The notes under the pieces were generated by a model. That model was not told the origin of the DNA. It worked only from the letters and a program-made list of their open reading frames with translations, and did no database searches. 64,000 bases of DNA, taken from NCBI RefSeq assembly GCF_018881965.1, contig NZ_JACVPI010000001.1, forward strand, positions 936,018-1,000,017, given 5' to 3'. Both the position numbers and the translations under genes were made by a program. Every line of letters begins with the position of its first letter. Position 1 is the first letter of the stretch. This document shows, piece after piece, positions 56,850 through 64,000 of the stretch. Source of the DNA: Polynucleobacter sp. JS-Polo-80-F4. GTDB taxonomy: Bacteria; Pseudomonadota; Gammaproteobacteria; Burkholderiales; Burkholderiaceae.

Positions 56850-57855
56850 GGTAGTTGCTAATTTGAGCTCTTGGGGTGATCGTGCAAAGGCTAGCTTAGC
56901 TGGCTTGGACCCTAAGTCTTTCGGTCGCGTTGGGGTATTGCTGGGTGGTAAATCTGGTGAGAGAGAGATCTCCCTCATGTCCGGTAATGGCGTATTAGAG
57001 GCTCTGCGTGCAAAAGGCGTTGATGCGCATGCATTTGATACAGGATTGCGTTGTCCGACTGAGCTAGCTAAAGAAAAATTTGATCGTATATTTATTTCCC
57101 TGCACGGTCGCTTTGGTGAGGATGGAACCATTCAGGGTTTGCTTGAATTGTTAGGCCTGCCTTATACCGGTAGTGGTGTTTTGGCATCTGCTTTAGCTAT
57201 CGACAAAATTGTTACCAAGCAAGTCTGGATTAGTAATGGACTCGCCACCCCTGATTATGAAGAGCTGACAGCTAGAAGCGACTGGAATGCAGTTGTGAAA
57301 CATCTGGGCTTGCCTTTGATTGTGAAGCCTGCGCATGAAGGCTCTTCTTTGGGTTTAACAAAAGTTAAATCAGTTGATGAATTGCCTGCTGCTTACAAGT
57401 TGGCAGCTGGATTGGATAAGAAAGTGATTGCAGAGACTTGCATCATTGGTGATGAGCTCACTTGCCCATTAATTGGACAGGGCAACACAGCTGAAGCTTT
57501 GCCTGTCATTAAAATTATTCCGCCACAAGCAAATTATGATTTTCATAACAAGTACTTTTCTGACGAGACTCAGTACCTATGCCCAACCGGACTTGCGCCT
57601 GAAGTGAATGCTGCAGTCCAAGAATTAGCTTTGGCTGCATATAAAGCTTTGGGTTGCCGTACATGGGGACGTGCAGATGTGATGTTGGAGCAAAAGACTG
57701 GTAAGCCTTATTTACTAGAGATGAATACCTCCCCTGGCATGACTTCTCACTCCTTGGTCCCTATGGCTGCTAAGGCTGCTGGTATTGAGTATGCCGACTT
57801 AGTGCTCTGGTTATTAAGTCAAACATTGCAGCAAAAAGAGGGCGCCTCTACATGA
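56842..57855 (+). CDS. ddl: D-alanine-D-alanine ligase
   Basis: ATP-grasp enzyme that makes the D-Ala-D-Ala dipeptide used by MurF. Motifs: [73 protein letters not shown] and [12 protein letters not shown]. The ATG at 56842 with GGAGG at 56831-56835 was chosen over an in-frame ATG at 56794; the product has 337 residues, of which the first 22 or so form an extension before the ATP-grasp domain. Its stop overlaps the ftsQ ATG. Confidence 0.96.
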   Translation: MSKVVANLSSWGDRAKASLAGLDPKSFGRVGVLLGGKSGEREISLMSGNGVLEALRAKGVDAHAFDTGLRCPTELAKEKFDRIFISLHGRFGEDGTIQGLLELLGLPYTGSGVLASALAIDKIVTKQVWISNGLATPDYEELTARSDWNAVVKHLGLPLIVKPAHEGSSLGLTKVKSVDELPAAYKLAAGLDKKVIAETCIIGDELTCPLIGQGNTAEALPVIKIIPPQANYDFHNKYFSDETQYLCPTGLAPEVNAAVQELALAAYKALGCRTWGRADVMLEQKTGKPYLLEMNTSPGMTSHSLVPMAAKAAGIEYADLVLWLLSQTLQQKEGAST

Positions 57856-58709
57856 GCAACTTCATGGACCGCTTCGGTGAAATTTTCTCCATGTTAATGG
57901 CTCCGCTTTGGAATCATTCCGAGCGAATGGAGAAATTGAGTCGCTTCATGATGCGTTGCTTTGTTGTAATGCTGGTGATTGGCATTTTGGTTTGGTTGAG
58001 TCAACGGCCTGTATTTGCATTGAAGCAAATTCAAATTGAGCCGGTTGCTGGCCAAACGTTGAAACACATTAATAAGCCTATTGTGAAGCAGCAAGTGCTT
58101 GAAACAGTTCAAGGCAATTTCTTCAGTGTTCGCCTAGAGGATGTGAAGCGCGGCTTTGAAAGTATGCCTTGGGTAAGACATGCCAATGTGCGTCGTGTCT
58201 GGCCAAATGGATTGGTGGTGAGTATTGAAGAGCAGAAGCCTTTTGGAACCTGGGGCGGAGCTGATAGTCACACCCTCATGAATACCCATGGCGAACTTTT
58301 CACCGGTCGTGTTTCTGAGTTGGGTGACGATGTCCGTTTAGTTGACTTCTCTGGCCCTGCAGATGCTGGTAAAGAAGTGATGAGTCTTTATGAAAAAGCC
58401 AATAACTGGTTTAAACCATGGGGTGCTGAAGTAACTAGTCTTGCACTGACCGAGCGTTATGCATGGCACGTAAGACTTTCTAATGGCATGAAGGTGGAGT
58501 TTGGACGCGATGAAGAAAGCTCCGACAAGAATTTAACAGAAGAGCGTGTAGCGCGATTATTTAAGTATTGGCCACAAGTTCAAGAGAAGTGGGCGAATCG
58601 AGTGGATGCAGTTGATTTGCGCTATGCAAATGGTTTCGCAGTTCATCTTGCTGCTGCAAGTTTGAAAAAGAATGATGTAGATGGCAAAAAAAGTGAGCTG
58701 AAGCAATGA
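57852..58709 (+). CDS. ftsQ: Cell division protein FtsQ
   Basis: Bitopic divisome protein that links FtsL/B with early and late division proteins. One membrane helix (about 35-53, [19 protein letters not shown]), then a POTRA domain (about 57-130, with [20 protein letters not shown] and [20 protein letters not shown]) and a beta domain. The length of 285 residues is normal. It overlaps ddl by ATGA and lies 9 bases before the preferred ftsA start. Confidence 0.95.
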   Translation: MSNFMDRFGEIFSMLMAPLWNHSERMEKLSRFMMRCFVVMLVIGILVWLSQRPVFALKQIQIEPVAGQTLKHINKPIVKQQVLETVQGNFFSVRLEDVKRGFESMPWVRHANVRRVWPNGLVVSIEEQKPFGTWGGADSHTLMNTHGELFTGRVSELGDDVRLVDFSGPADAGKEVMSLYEKANNWFKPWGAEVTSLALTERYAWHVRLSNGMKVEFGRDEESSDKNLTEERVARLFKYWPQVQEKWANRVDAVDLRYANGFAVHLAAASLKKNDVDGKKSELKQ

Positions 58710-58718
58710 GGAATGGTA

Positions 58719-59948
58719 ATGAGTAAAGACAATCGCGATATTTTGGTTGGTTTAGATATTGGAACTTCCAAGGTAGTTGCCTTGGTTGCTGAATTAGCTC
58801 CTGATGGTCAATTCAACGTGGTTGGTGTTGGTCAAACTGCTTCGAAGGGATTAAAGAAGGGTGTTGTAGTCAATATTGAGGCAACCGTTCAGTCGATTCA
58901 GAAGGCGCTTGAAGAAGCCGAGGTAATGGCCGATCGCCAGATCGTACAAGTATTTACAGGTATCGCGGGTAACCACATTGTGAGTTTTAACTCGAGTGGC
59001 ATGGTTGCCATTCGTGACAAAGAAGTTGGTTCTGGAGACGTTGAGCGTGTTCTCGAAACAGCAAAAGCAATCAATATCCCAACTGATCAACAGATTCTGC
59101 ACATCCTGGTTCAAGAATTCATTATTGATGGCCAGGAAGATGTACGCGAACCAATTGGTATGAGTGGCCTACGCTTAGAGGTAAAGGTACATATTGTTAC
59201 TGGAGCCGTTAGCGCCGCACAAAATATCGTGAAGTGTGTACGTCGTTGTGGTCTTGAGGTAAATGATTTGATATTGCAACCTTTGGCCTCAAGCTTAGCA
59301 GTGTTAACTGAAGATGAAAAAGAGCTTGGCGTTGTATTGGTCGATATTGGAGGTGGTACAACTGATATTGCGATTTATTGCCAGGGTTCGATTCGTCACA
59401 CAGCAGTTATTCCAATCGCTGGCGATCAAATTACCAACGACATTGCAATGGCATTGCGCACGCCAACGATTGATGCTGAGGATTTGAAAATTGCACACGG
59501 TATCGCTCGTCAAGAGATGGCTGATCCAACTGCGATGATTGATGTTCCTGGTGTTGGTGATCGTGAGCCACGACCTATGTCTAAACAGGCTCTAGCAGCG
59601 GTCATTGAGCCACGAGTTGAAGAGTTATTTACCTTAGTAAGAGGCGTAGTGCGTGACTCTGGCTATGAAGACATGGTTTCTTCTGGAATTGTTTTAACTG
59701 GTGGCACTGCGCTAATGCCTGGCATGGTGGAGTTGGCTGAGCAAGTCTTCTTGCGGCCAGCCCGTATTGGTACACCGGAGTACCGCGGACATTTACATGA
59801 GGTTTTACGAAGCCCTAGATATGCCACCAGCATTGGTTTGCTGATGGAAGGCCAAGCGCAGTTGTTGCGCGGCCGTCGTGTTTCTCAATCAGGCGCGCTA
59901 CAAGGTGTTATTTCGCGCATGAAGGAATGGTTTGCGGGTAATTTTTAA
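58719..59948 (+). CDS. ftsA: Cell division protein FtsA
   Basis: Actin-like ATPase that tethers FtsZ to the membrane. Phosphate-1 region VGLDIGTSKVVALVAE, phosphate-2 VLVDIGGGTTDIAIY and the adenosine region GIVLTGGTALMPGM are seen. The C-terminal amphipathic membrane-targeting helix SRMKEWFAGNF is present. The ATG at 58713 is also in frame, but GAGG at 58708-58711 is at a proper distance only from the ATG at 58719. The ftsZ gene follows after 59 bases. Confidence 0.97.
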   Translation: MSKDNRDILVGLDIGTSKVVALVAELAPDGQFNVVGVGQTASKGLKKGVVVNIEATVQSIQKALEEAEVMADRQIVQVFTGIAGNHIVSFNSSGMVAIRDKEVGSGDVERVLETAKAINIPTDQQILHILVQEFIIDGQEDVREPIGMSGLRLEVKVHIVTGAVSAAQNIVKCVRRCGLEVNDLILQPLASSLAVLTEDEKELGVVLVDIGGGTTDIAIYCQGSIRHTAVIPIAGDQITNDIAMALRTPTIDAEDLKIAHGIARQEMADPTAMIDVPGVGDREPRPMSKQALAAVIEPRVEELFTLVRGVVRDSGYEDMVSSGIVLTGGTALMPGMVELAEQVFLRPARIGTPEYRGHLHEVLRSPRYATSIGLLMEGQAQLLRGRRVSQSGALQGVISRMKEWFAGNF

Positions 59949-60007
59949 ACAATTTTTAAGTTTTTTTCGTCGTCGTCAACGTAGTACGTATTTACCTAGG
60001 AGGGTAT

Positions 60008-61348
60008 ATGGAATTTGAAATGTTAGATCAAGAAACAGCCGGCAAGACCATTATTAAAGTGGTTGGAGTCGGTGGCGCTGGTGGTAATGCTGTCCAGCAC
60101 ATGATCCGTCGCGGTGTTAATGGCGTAGAGTTCATTTGCATGAACACCGATGCTGGCGCTTTGCAGCGTTCTGAGGCATCTGTGAATTTGCAACTGGGTT
60201 CTAGCGGATTAGGTGCAGGAGCCAAACCAGAAATTGGTGCAGCTTCAGCCGAAGAGGCTCGTGCTCGTATTGCTGATACCTTGCAAGGTGCGCACATGGT
60301 GTTCATTACTGCTGGTATGGGTGGCGGTACTGGAACTGGTGCGGCTCCAATCGTGGCTCAAGTAGCTAAAGAAATGGGCATCTTAACTGTTGGTGTAATT
60401 AGCAAGCCATTTGATTTTGAGGGCGTAAAGCGCTTGAAGGTTGCAGAGAATGGTGCTGCTGAACTCGAATCTTATGTGGATTCATTAATTGTTGTGCTCA
60501 ACGAAAAACTCTTTGAAGTAATGGGTGAGGATGCTGAGTTTGACAAGGCATTTGCTTGTGCTGATGATGTATTGCATAACGCTGTTTCAGGCATCGCAGA
60601 AATTATTAATGTTCAGGGTTTGATTAACGTTGACTTTGAAGACGTTAAGACAGTTATGGGTGAGCAAGGTAAGGCCATGATGGGAACAGCAACTGTTTCT
60701 GGTATGGATCGCGCTCGTTTGGCCGCTGAAGCTGCAGTTGCTTCACCATTGCTCGAAGGTGTTGATTTATCAGGCGCTCGTGGCGTATTGGTGAACATTA
60801 CTGCTAGCCGTTCATTAAAGTTATCTGAGACTCGTGAAGTGATGGCTGCGATTCGTGGCTACGCTGCAGACGATGCAACTGTGATTTTTGGTACCGTGTA
60901 TGACGAGAGCTTAGGTGATGCACTCCGTGTGACTGTTGTTGCTACTGGCTTGAATAATCCCCAAGCTCGTAAAAATAATCAACCAGAAGTTGTTTGGAGA
61001 CAAGCAACAGGTACTCACGATGCAATGCCAACGATGGCTGATCTCAATAGCTTTGCCCCTGCTAGTGCATCAGCAGCAATCAGCAGAGTCAGTTTAGATT
61101 CCGCTTTAAGTGCTAGCGCAGGTTTAGCAATGACAGGTGTTGGAAGTGCTCCAGCAGTGGCGGCTCAACCAGCAAGTACTGGCGTTGACTATAGTCAATA
61201 TGATTTACCGCGTGTTTTTCGTAGCTCTCGTGAAGCGACTCCTGCGCCTACATTAGGTGCGGATAGTTCTCCTCAAGCGAAATCCATGTTGGATAAAGGG
61301 GCTGATTACTATGAAATCCCAGCCTTTTTACGTAAGCAAGCAGATTAA
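60008..61348 (+). CDS. ftsZ: Cell division GTPase FtsZ
   Basis: Tubulin-like GTPase that forms the division ring. The GTP signature G105-GGTGTG-111 (in [14 protein letters not shown]) and the T7 loop ([12 protein letters not shown]) are intact. A variable linker of about 80 residues rich in Ala/Ser leads to the C-terminal peptide [13 protein letters not shown], which binds FtsA and ZipA-type partners. The length of 446 residues is slightly above E. coli FtsZ. A strong AGGAGG lies just before the ATG, which fits the high level at which FtsZ is made. Confidence 0.98.
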   Translation: MEFEMLDQETAGKTIIKVVGVGGAGGNAVQHMIRRGVNGVEFICMNTDAGALQRSEASVNLQLGSSGLGAGAKPEIGAASAEEARARIADTLQGAHMVFITAGMGGGTGTGAAPIVAQVAKEMGILTVGVISKPFDFEGVKRLKVAENGAAELESYVDSLIVVLNEKLFEVMGEDAEFDKAFACADDVLHNAVSGIAEIINVQGLINVDFEDVKTVMGEQGKAMMGTATVSGMDRARLAAEAAVASPLLEGVDLSGARGVLVNITASRSLKLSETREVMAAIRGYAADDATVIFGTVYDESLGDALRVTVVATGLNNPQARKNNQPEVVWRQATGTHDAMPTMADLNSFAPASASAAISRVSLDSALSASAGLAMTGVGSAPAVAAQPASTGVDYSQYDLPRVFRSSREATPAPTLGADSSPQAKSMLDKGADYYEIPAFLRKQAD

Positions 61349-61379
61349 TTGACTGCTTAATACAATAGGTAATTGCGAA

Positions 61380-61430
61380 ATGCCAGCGCGGCGCCCCTCC
61401 GGACGACGAATCCCGCGCTTGCGTTGGCAT
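61380..61430 (+). promoter_or_regulatory. GC-rich hairpin between ftsZ and the peroxiredoxin gene
   Basis: ATGCCAGCGC (61380-61389) pairs with GCGTTGGCAT (61421-61430), ten pairs with one G-T. An alternative inner pairing GCGCGG (61386-61391) with CCGCGC (61413-61418) competes with it. There is no T tract. It stands out as a GC island in AT-rich surroundings and could be a terminator-like barrier, a leader structure of the peroxiredoxin mRNA, or a small repeat. Confidence 0.45.
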
Positions 61431-61460
61431 GCTTACTAACAATTATTTATTGGAGATGTC

Positions 61461-61961
61461 ATGATTGAAGTTGGACAAAAATTACCTAACGCTACCCTTT
61501 ATGAGTTTATGAATGAAGAGAGCGAAGGCTGCTCCTTAGGACCAAATGCTTTTGAAGTTGAAAAGCTAGCCGCTGGAAAAAAGATTGTGTTATTTGCATT
61601 GCCTGGTGCATTTACACCGACTTGCTCTGCAAAGCACGTACCTGGCTATGTTGAGCACTACGATGCGATTAAAGCTAAGGGTGTTGATGAAATCTGGTGT
61701 GTTTCTGTGAATGATCCATTTGTAATGGGTGCATGGGGGCGCGATCAAAAGGTTGGTAAAAAGATTCGTATGTTGGGTGACGGCAGTTCTGAATTCACTA
61801 AAAAGCTTGGTTTGGAGTTGGACTTAATTTCTCGAGGACTGGGCGTCCGTTCCGATCGTTACGCAATGATCATCGAAGACGGTGTTGTGAAGTCATTGGA
61901 TCGCGAAGCTCCAGGCAAGTTTGAAGTAAGTGATGCCGCTTCTATTTTGAAAAAGCTGTAA
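61461..61961 (+). CDS. Peroxiredoxin, Prx5-like
   Basis: Thiol peroxidase of the Prx5 (AhpC/TSA-like) group that reduces hydroperoxides. The peroxidatic Cys55 lies in ALPGAFTPTCSAKHVPGYV; a further Cys in DEIWCVSVND is conserved in this group, but no C-terminal glutaredoxin domain is fused. The length of 166 residues matches the stand-alone form. GGAGATGTC precedes the ATG. It sits between ftsZ and lpxC, as in many Burkholderiales, and may have its own promoter. Confidence 0.93.
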   Translation: MIEVGQKLPNATLYEFMNEESEGCSLGPNAFEVEKLAAGKKIVLFALPGAFTPTCSAKHVPGYVEHYDAIKAKGVDEIWCVSVNDPFVMGAWGRDQKVGKKIRMLGDGSSEFTKKLGLELDLISRGLGVRSDRYAMIIEDGVVKSLDREAPGKFEVSDAASILKKL

Positions 61962-62008
61962 TTCAAGCTTTTATATAACTAATATCCCCTGAATTTGAAT
62001 ATCTAAAT

Positions 62009-62923
62009 ATGATGAAGCAACGCACTATCGCTACTCCGGTGAAGACCGTGGGGATTGGCTTGCATTCTGGCCGTAAGGTAACGATTTCAATTAAGCCTGC
62101 GCCAGTAAATTCAGGGGTTCAGTTTGTTAGAGTGGATACGCCAGAACAGTCTGTAGTACCTGCAACTGCTTTGGCTGTATGCGATACCAGACTTGCCTCG
62201 GTTATTCAAAAAGATGGTGTGCGTGTTTCGACTGTGGAGCATCTTCTTTCAGCCTGCGCTGGTCTTGGTCTTGATAACTTATTCATTGAGCTTGATGGTG
62301 AGGAAGTCCCCATCATGGATGGTAGCGCTGCCTCATTCTTATTTTTAATTGAATCTGCTGGTATTGCAGAACAAGATGCGCCACGTCAATTTGTAGTTAT
62401 TAAAAAGCCAGTAGAGATTCGCGAGGGCGATAAGCTTGCCCGCTTAGAGCCATTCTTTGGATTTAAATTAGATTTCACGATTGACTTCAAGCACCCGGCA
62501 GTGGATAAAACTGGTCAACGGTTTGTGGTGGATTTTGCAGAGCAGGCCTATCGAAGTGAAATCGGTCGCGCGCGTACTTTTGGATTTGCTCACGAAGTAG
62601 AGGCATTGCGTGAAATGGGACTAGCGCGTGGTGGAAGTTTAGATAACGCGATTGTTTTAGATGAGCATCGAATTTTGAATAACGAAGAACTTCGTTATGA
62701 AGATGAATTTGTGCGCCATAAAATCTTGGATGCAATTGGAGATCTTTATCTCATTGGACATCCAATTGTTGGGGCTTATGTTGCTGAGAAGTCAGGACAT
62801 GCACTTAATAACGCACTTTTACGCAAGCTTTTGGAAGACCCAAGTTCTTATGAAATCAGCACATTTGCTGAAAATAAGGCTCCGGGAGCGTATTCCCAGG
62901 AAAGCCAACCCCTATTTTTCTAA
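62009..62923 (+). CDS. lpxC: UDP-3-O-acyl-GlcNAc deacetylase LpxC
   Basis: Zinc deacetylase, the first committed step of lipid A synthesis. Ligands His78 (STVEHLLSA), His237 and Asp241 ([10 protein letters not shown]) and the catalytic His264 (KSGHALNN) can be placed; numbering is from the ATG at 62009, with an ATG at 62012 equally possible. The length of 304 residues is standard. The order dcw cluster-peroxiredoxin-lpxC-secA is typical of the group. Confidence 0.97.
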   Translation: MMKQRTIATPVKTVGIGLHSGRKVTISIKPAPVNSGVQFVRVDTPEQSVVPATALAVCDTRLASVIQKDGVRVSTVEHLLSACAGLGLDNLFIELDGEEVPIMDGSAASFLFLIESAGIAEQDAPRQFVVIKKPVEIREGDKLARLEPFFGFKLDFTIDFKHPAVDKTGQRFVVDFAEQAYRSEIGRARTFGFAHEVEALREMGLARGGSLDNAIVLDEHRILNNEELRYEDEFVRHKILDAIGDLYLIGHPIVGAYVAEKSGHALNNALLRKLLEDPSSYEISTFAENKAPGAYSQESQPLFF

Positions 62924-62945
62924 TGGGTTTTAAAGTAGTTTTTAG

Positions 62946-63446
62946 CTACTTTGGTTTGTTTTTGAGTAATTTCTCGATAGAGGCGCGCAAGCCTGAGTCT
63001 GGCCCCAATCTCTCCAATAGCGACTCCCATGACTTTTTAGCAGCCTCATTTAGTCCTTTTGGCCTCTCGCGTTGAGCCTCTGGACGGGGTTTAACCTCCC
63101 ATGCGGGTGGAGCAGGCTTTACTCGTACTTTAACTGTCTTACAGGGTACTCCAGATTTAGCTAACTCATTGATAAGACTGGGTATTATTTGCTGTAAACG
63201 GGTTGCAATGCTGGCGCTATTCACCAGCAAAAAGAGCTCATCTTGTGAGCCAGAGCGCCATCCAGCTTCAATTTTAGAGCTCAGATGCCCCAATTCGAGC
63301 TTTGTTAAGACTGAGTTAATGACGGTTTTGAGTTTGGCCAGATCCTCGGTTTTAGCCAAAATTCCCCCTAGGCCATCAGATTCCCTAAGGTAATCCATCC
63401 AATCATGGGCTTTGTGCTTGCGGGATGGTTTGGGGGCAAAGTTCAT
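62946..63446 (-). CDS. DUF721 / DciA-like protein
   Basis: A basic protein of 166 residues whose central part (about 35-110, with WRSGSQDELFLLVNSASIAT and RLQQIIPSLINELAKSGVPC) fits the DUF721 fold found in DciA, the loader of the DnaB replicative helicase in bacteria without DnaC. The flanks are rich in Lys, Arg and Pro. A location between lpxC and secA on the opposite strand is a known position of dciA. The frame extends to a TTG at 63494, but the ATG at 63446 was chosen; neither has a strong ribosome binding site. Confidence 0.72.
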   Translation of the reverse strand: MNFAPKPSRKHKAHDWMDYLRESDGLGGILAKTEDLAKLKTVINSVLTKLELGHLSSKIEAGWRSGSQDELFLLVNSASIATRLQQIIPSLINELAKSGVPCKTVKVRVKPAPPAWEVKPRPEAQRERPKGLNEAAKKSWESLLERLGPDSGLRASIEKLLKNKPK

Positions 63447-63500
63447 AAAAAATGGGGTTACGGGTGATAAACTCAAGGACTTAATTTTCTTCAATATCCC

Positions 63501-64000
63501 ATGGTAATCGGTCTTCTTAAAACCCTGGTCGGCAGTCGTAACGACCGCCTCTTAAAACAGTATCGCAAAGTCGTTGCCAAGGTTGGCGCTTTTGAAGCAA
63601 GCCTGCAATCTTTGGATGATGCTGCCCTTACTGCAAAAACTGCAGAATTCAAGTCGCGCCTTGCTGCTGGAGAGTCTTTGGACGATATCGCAGCCGAAGC
63701 TTTTGCGGTGGTGCGTGAGGCTAGTACACGCGTGATGAAGATGCGCCACTTTGATGCGCAGATTCTGGGTGGATTGGCCCTACATCAAGGCAAGATTGCT
63801 GAGATGGGTACAGGCGAAGGAAAGACATTAACAGCAACCCTTCCAGTCTATTTAAATGCTTTGACTGGCAAAGGTGTCCACGTTGTAACTGTGAATGATT
63901 ATTTGGCACAACGCGATGCTGAATGGATGTCCACGCTGTATAACTTCTTAGGCATGAAGGTTGGTGTGAATTTATCCCAAATGGATCACACTACCAAGCA
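63501..64000 (+). CDS. secA: Preprotein translocase ATPase SecA (3' end outside window)
   Basis: N-terminal 166 residues of the SecA motor that drives protein export through SecYEG. The start [20 protein letters not shown], the segment [20 protein letters not shown] and Walker [18 protein letters not shown] are unmistakable. The gene runs off the window. It starts 54 bases from the divergent DciA-like gene. No good Shine-Dalgarno sequence precedes the ATG. Confidence 0.96.
   Translation, partial: MVIGLLKTLVGSRNDRLLKQYRKVVAKVGAFEASLQSLDDAALTAKTAEFKSRLAAGESLDDIAAEAFAVVREASTRVMKMRHFDAQILGGLALHQGKIAEMGTGEGKTLTATLPVYLNALTGKGVHVVTVNDYLAQRDAEWMSTLYNFLGMKVGVNLSQMDHTTK

Overview
The window looks like a chromosomal segment of a free-living betaproteobacterium of the order Burkholderiales. 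Gene content, protein character and moderate-to-low GC point most to a freshwater Polynucleobacter-like member of the Burkholderiaceae. That placement is inferred from gene order (petABC-sspAB, rpe-trpEGDC, a complete dcw cluster followed by a peroxiredoxin, lpxC and a DUF721 gene before secA); no database was searched. Almost all of the window is tightly packed core genome, with many ATGA stop/start overlaps and few gaps. Only one gap slightly exceeds 300 bases (43561-43863), and it is rich in regulatory sites.

Layout. 1-2198: polar amino-acid (glutamate/aspartate type) ABC transporter, two permeases and the ATPase; the first permease is cut by the window edge. 2215-6068 (minus): mscL, a TPR/O-GlcNAc-transferase-like protein and a single-PDZ HtrA protease. 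6126-10265: cytochrome bc1 operon petABC, then sspA-sspB and a tRNA-Thr(TGT). 10345-15854: an AT-rich accessory block of sugar/methyl-transfer genes beginning right after the tRNA and ending in a three-part GT2-TPR-GT9-like fusion. 15851-19344: MFS transporter, a phasin gene with a dyad-flanked promoter, rmuC. 19374-27862: mainly minus-strand housekeeping genes (hemA-prfA-prmC, grxD, ung, M61 peptidase, dsbC, ubiH-like). 27903-30100: ychF, then a divergent winged-helix regulator / MASE1-like membrane protein pair sharing a palindrome. 30081-34718: rpe-trpE-trpG-trpD-trpC. 34750-37216: apaG, mltA, enoyl-CoA hydratase. 37230-42924: M20 amidohydrolase and the biotin genes bioA-bioF-bioD divergent from bioB. 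42931-43560: coq7.

43617-61348 is the division and cell-wall (dcw) cluster: mraZ, rsmH, ftsL, ftsI, murE, murF, mraY, murD, ftsW, murG, murC, ddl, ftsQ, ftsA, ftsZ, all on the plus strand and nearly all overlapping or touching. It is followed by a 1-Cys-type peroxiredoxin, lpxC, a DciA-like DUF721 gene (minus) and the start of secA, which runs off the window.

The most interesting signals are regulatory. Upstream of mraZ there is a near-ideal sigma70 promoter with three 10-bp MraZ boxes. About 180 bp further upstream is a full-consensus LexA (SOS) box placed on the -10 region of a second possible promoter. Together they suggest that the whole division/cell-wall operon may respond to DNA damage as well as to MraZ. 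Other leads are the PhaR-like dyads around the phasin promoter, the palindrome between the winged-helix and MASE1-like genes, a possible leaderless ychF transcript, a GC-rich hairpin after ftsZ, and a 37-codon membrane ORF whose start codon interlocks with that of mltA. No CRISPR array, insertion sequence, integrase, rRNA gene or clear pseudogene was seen.
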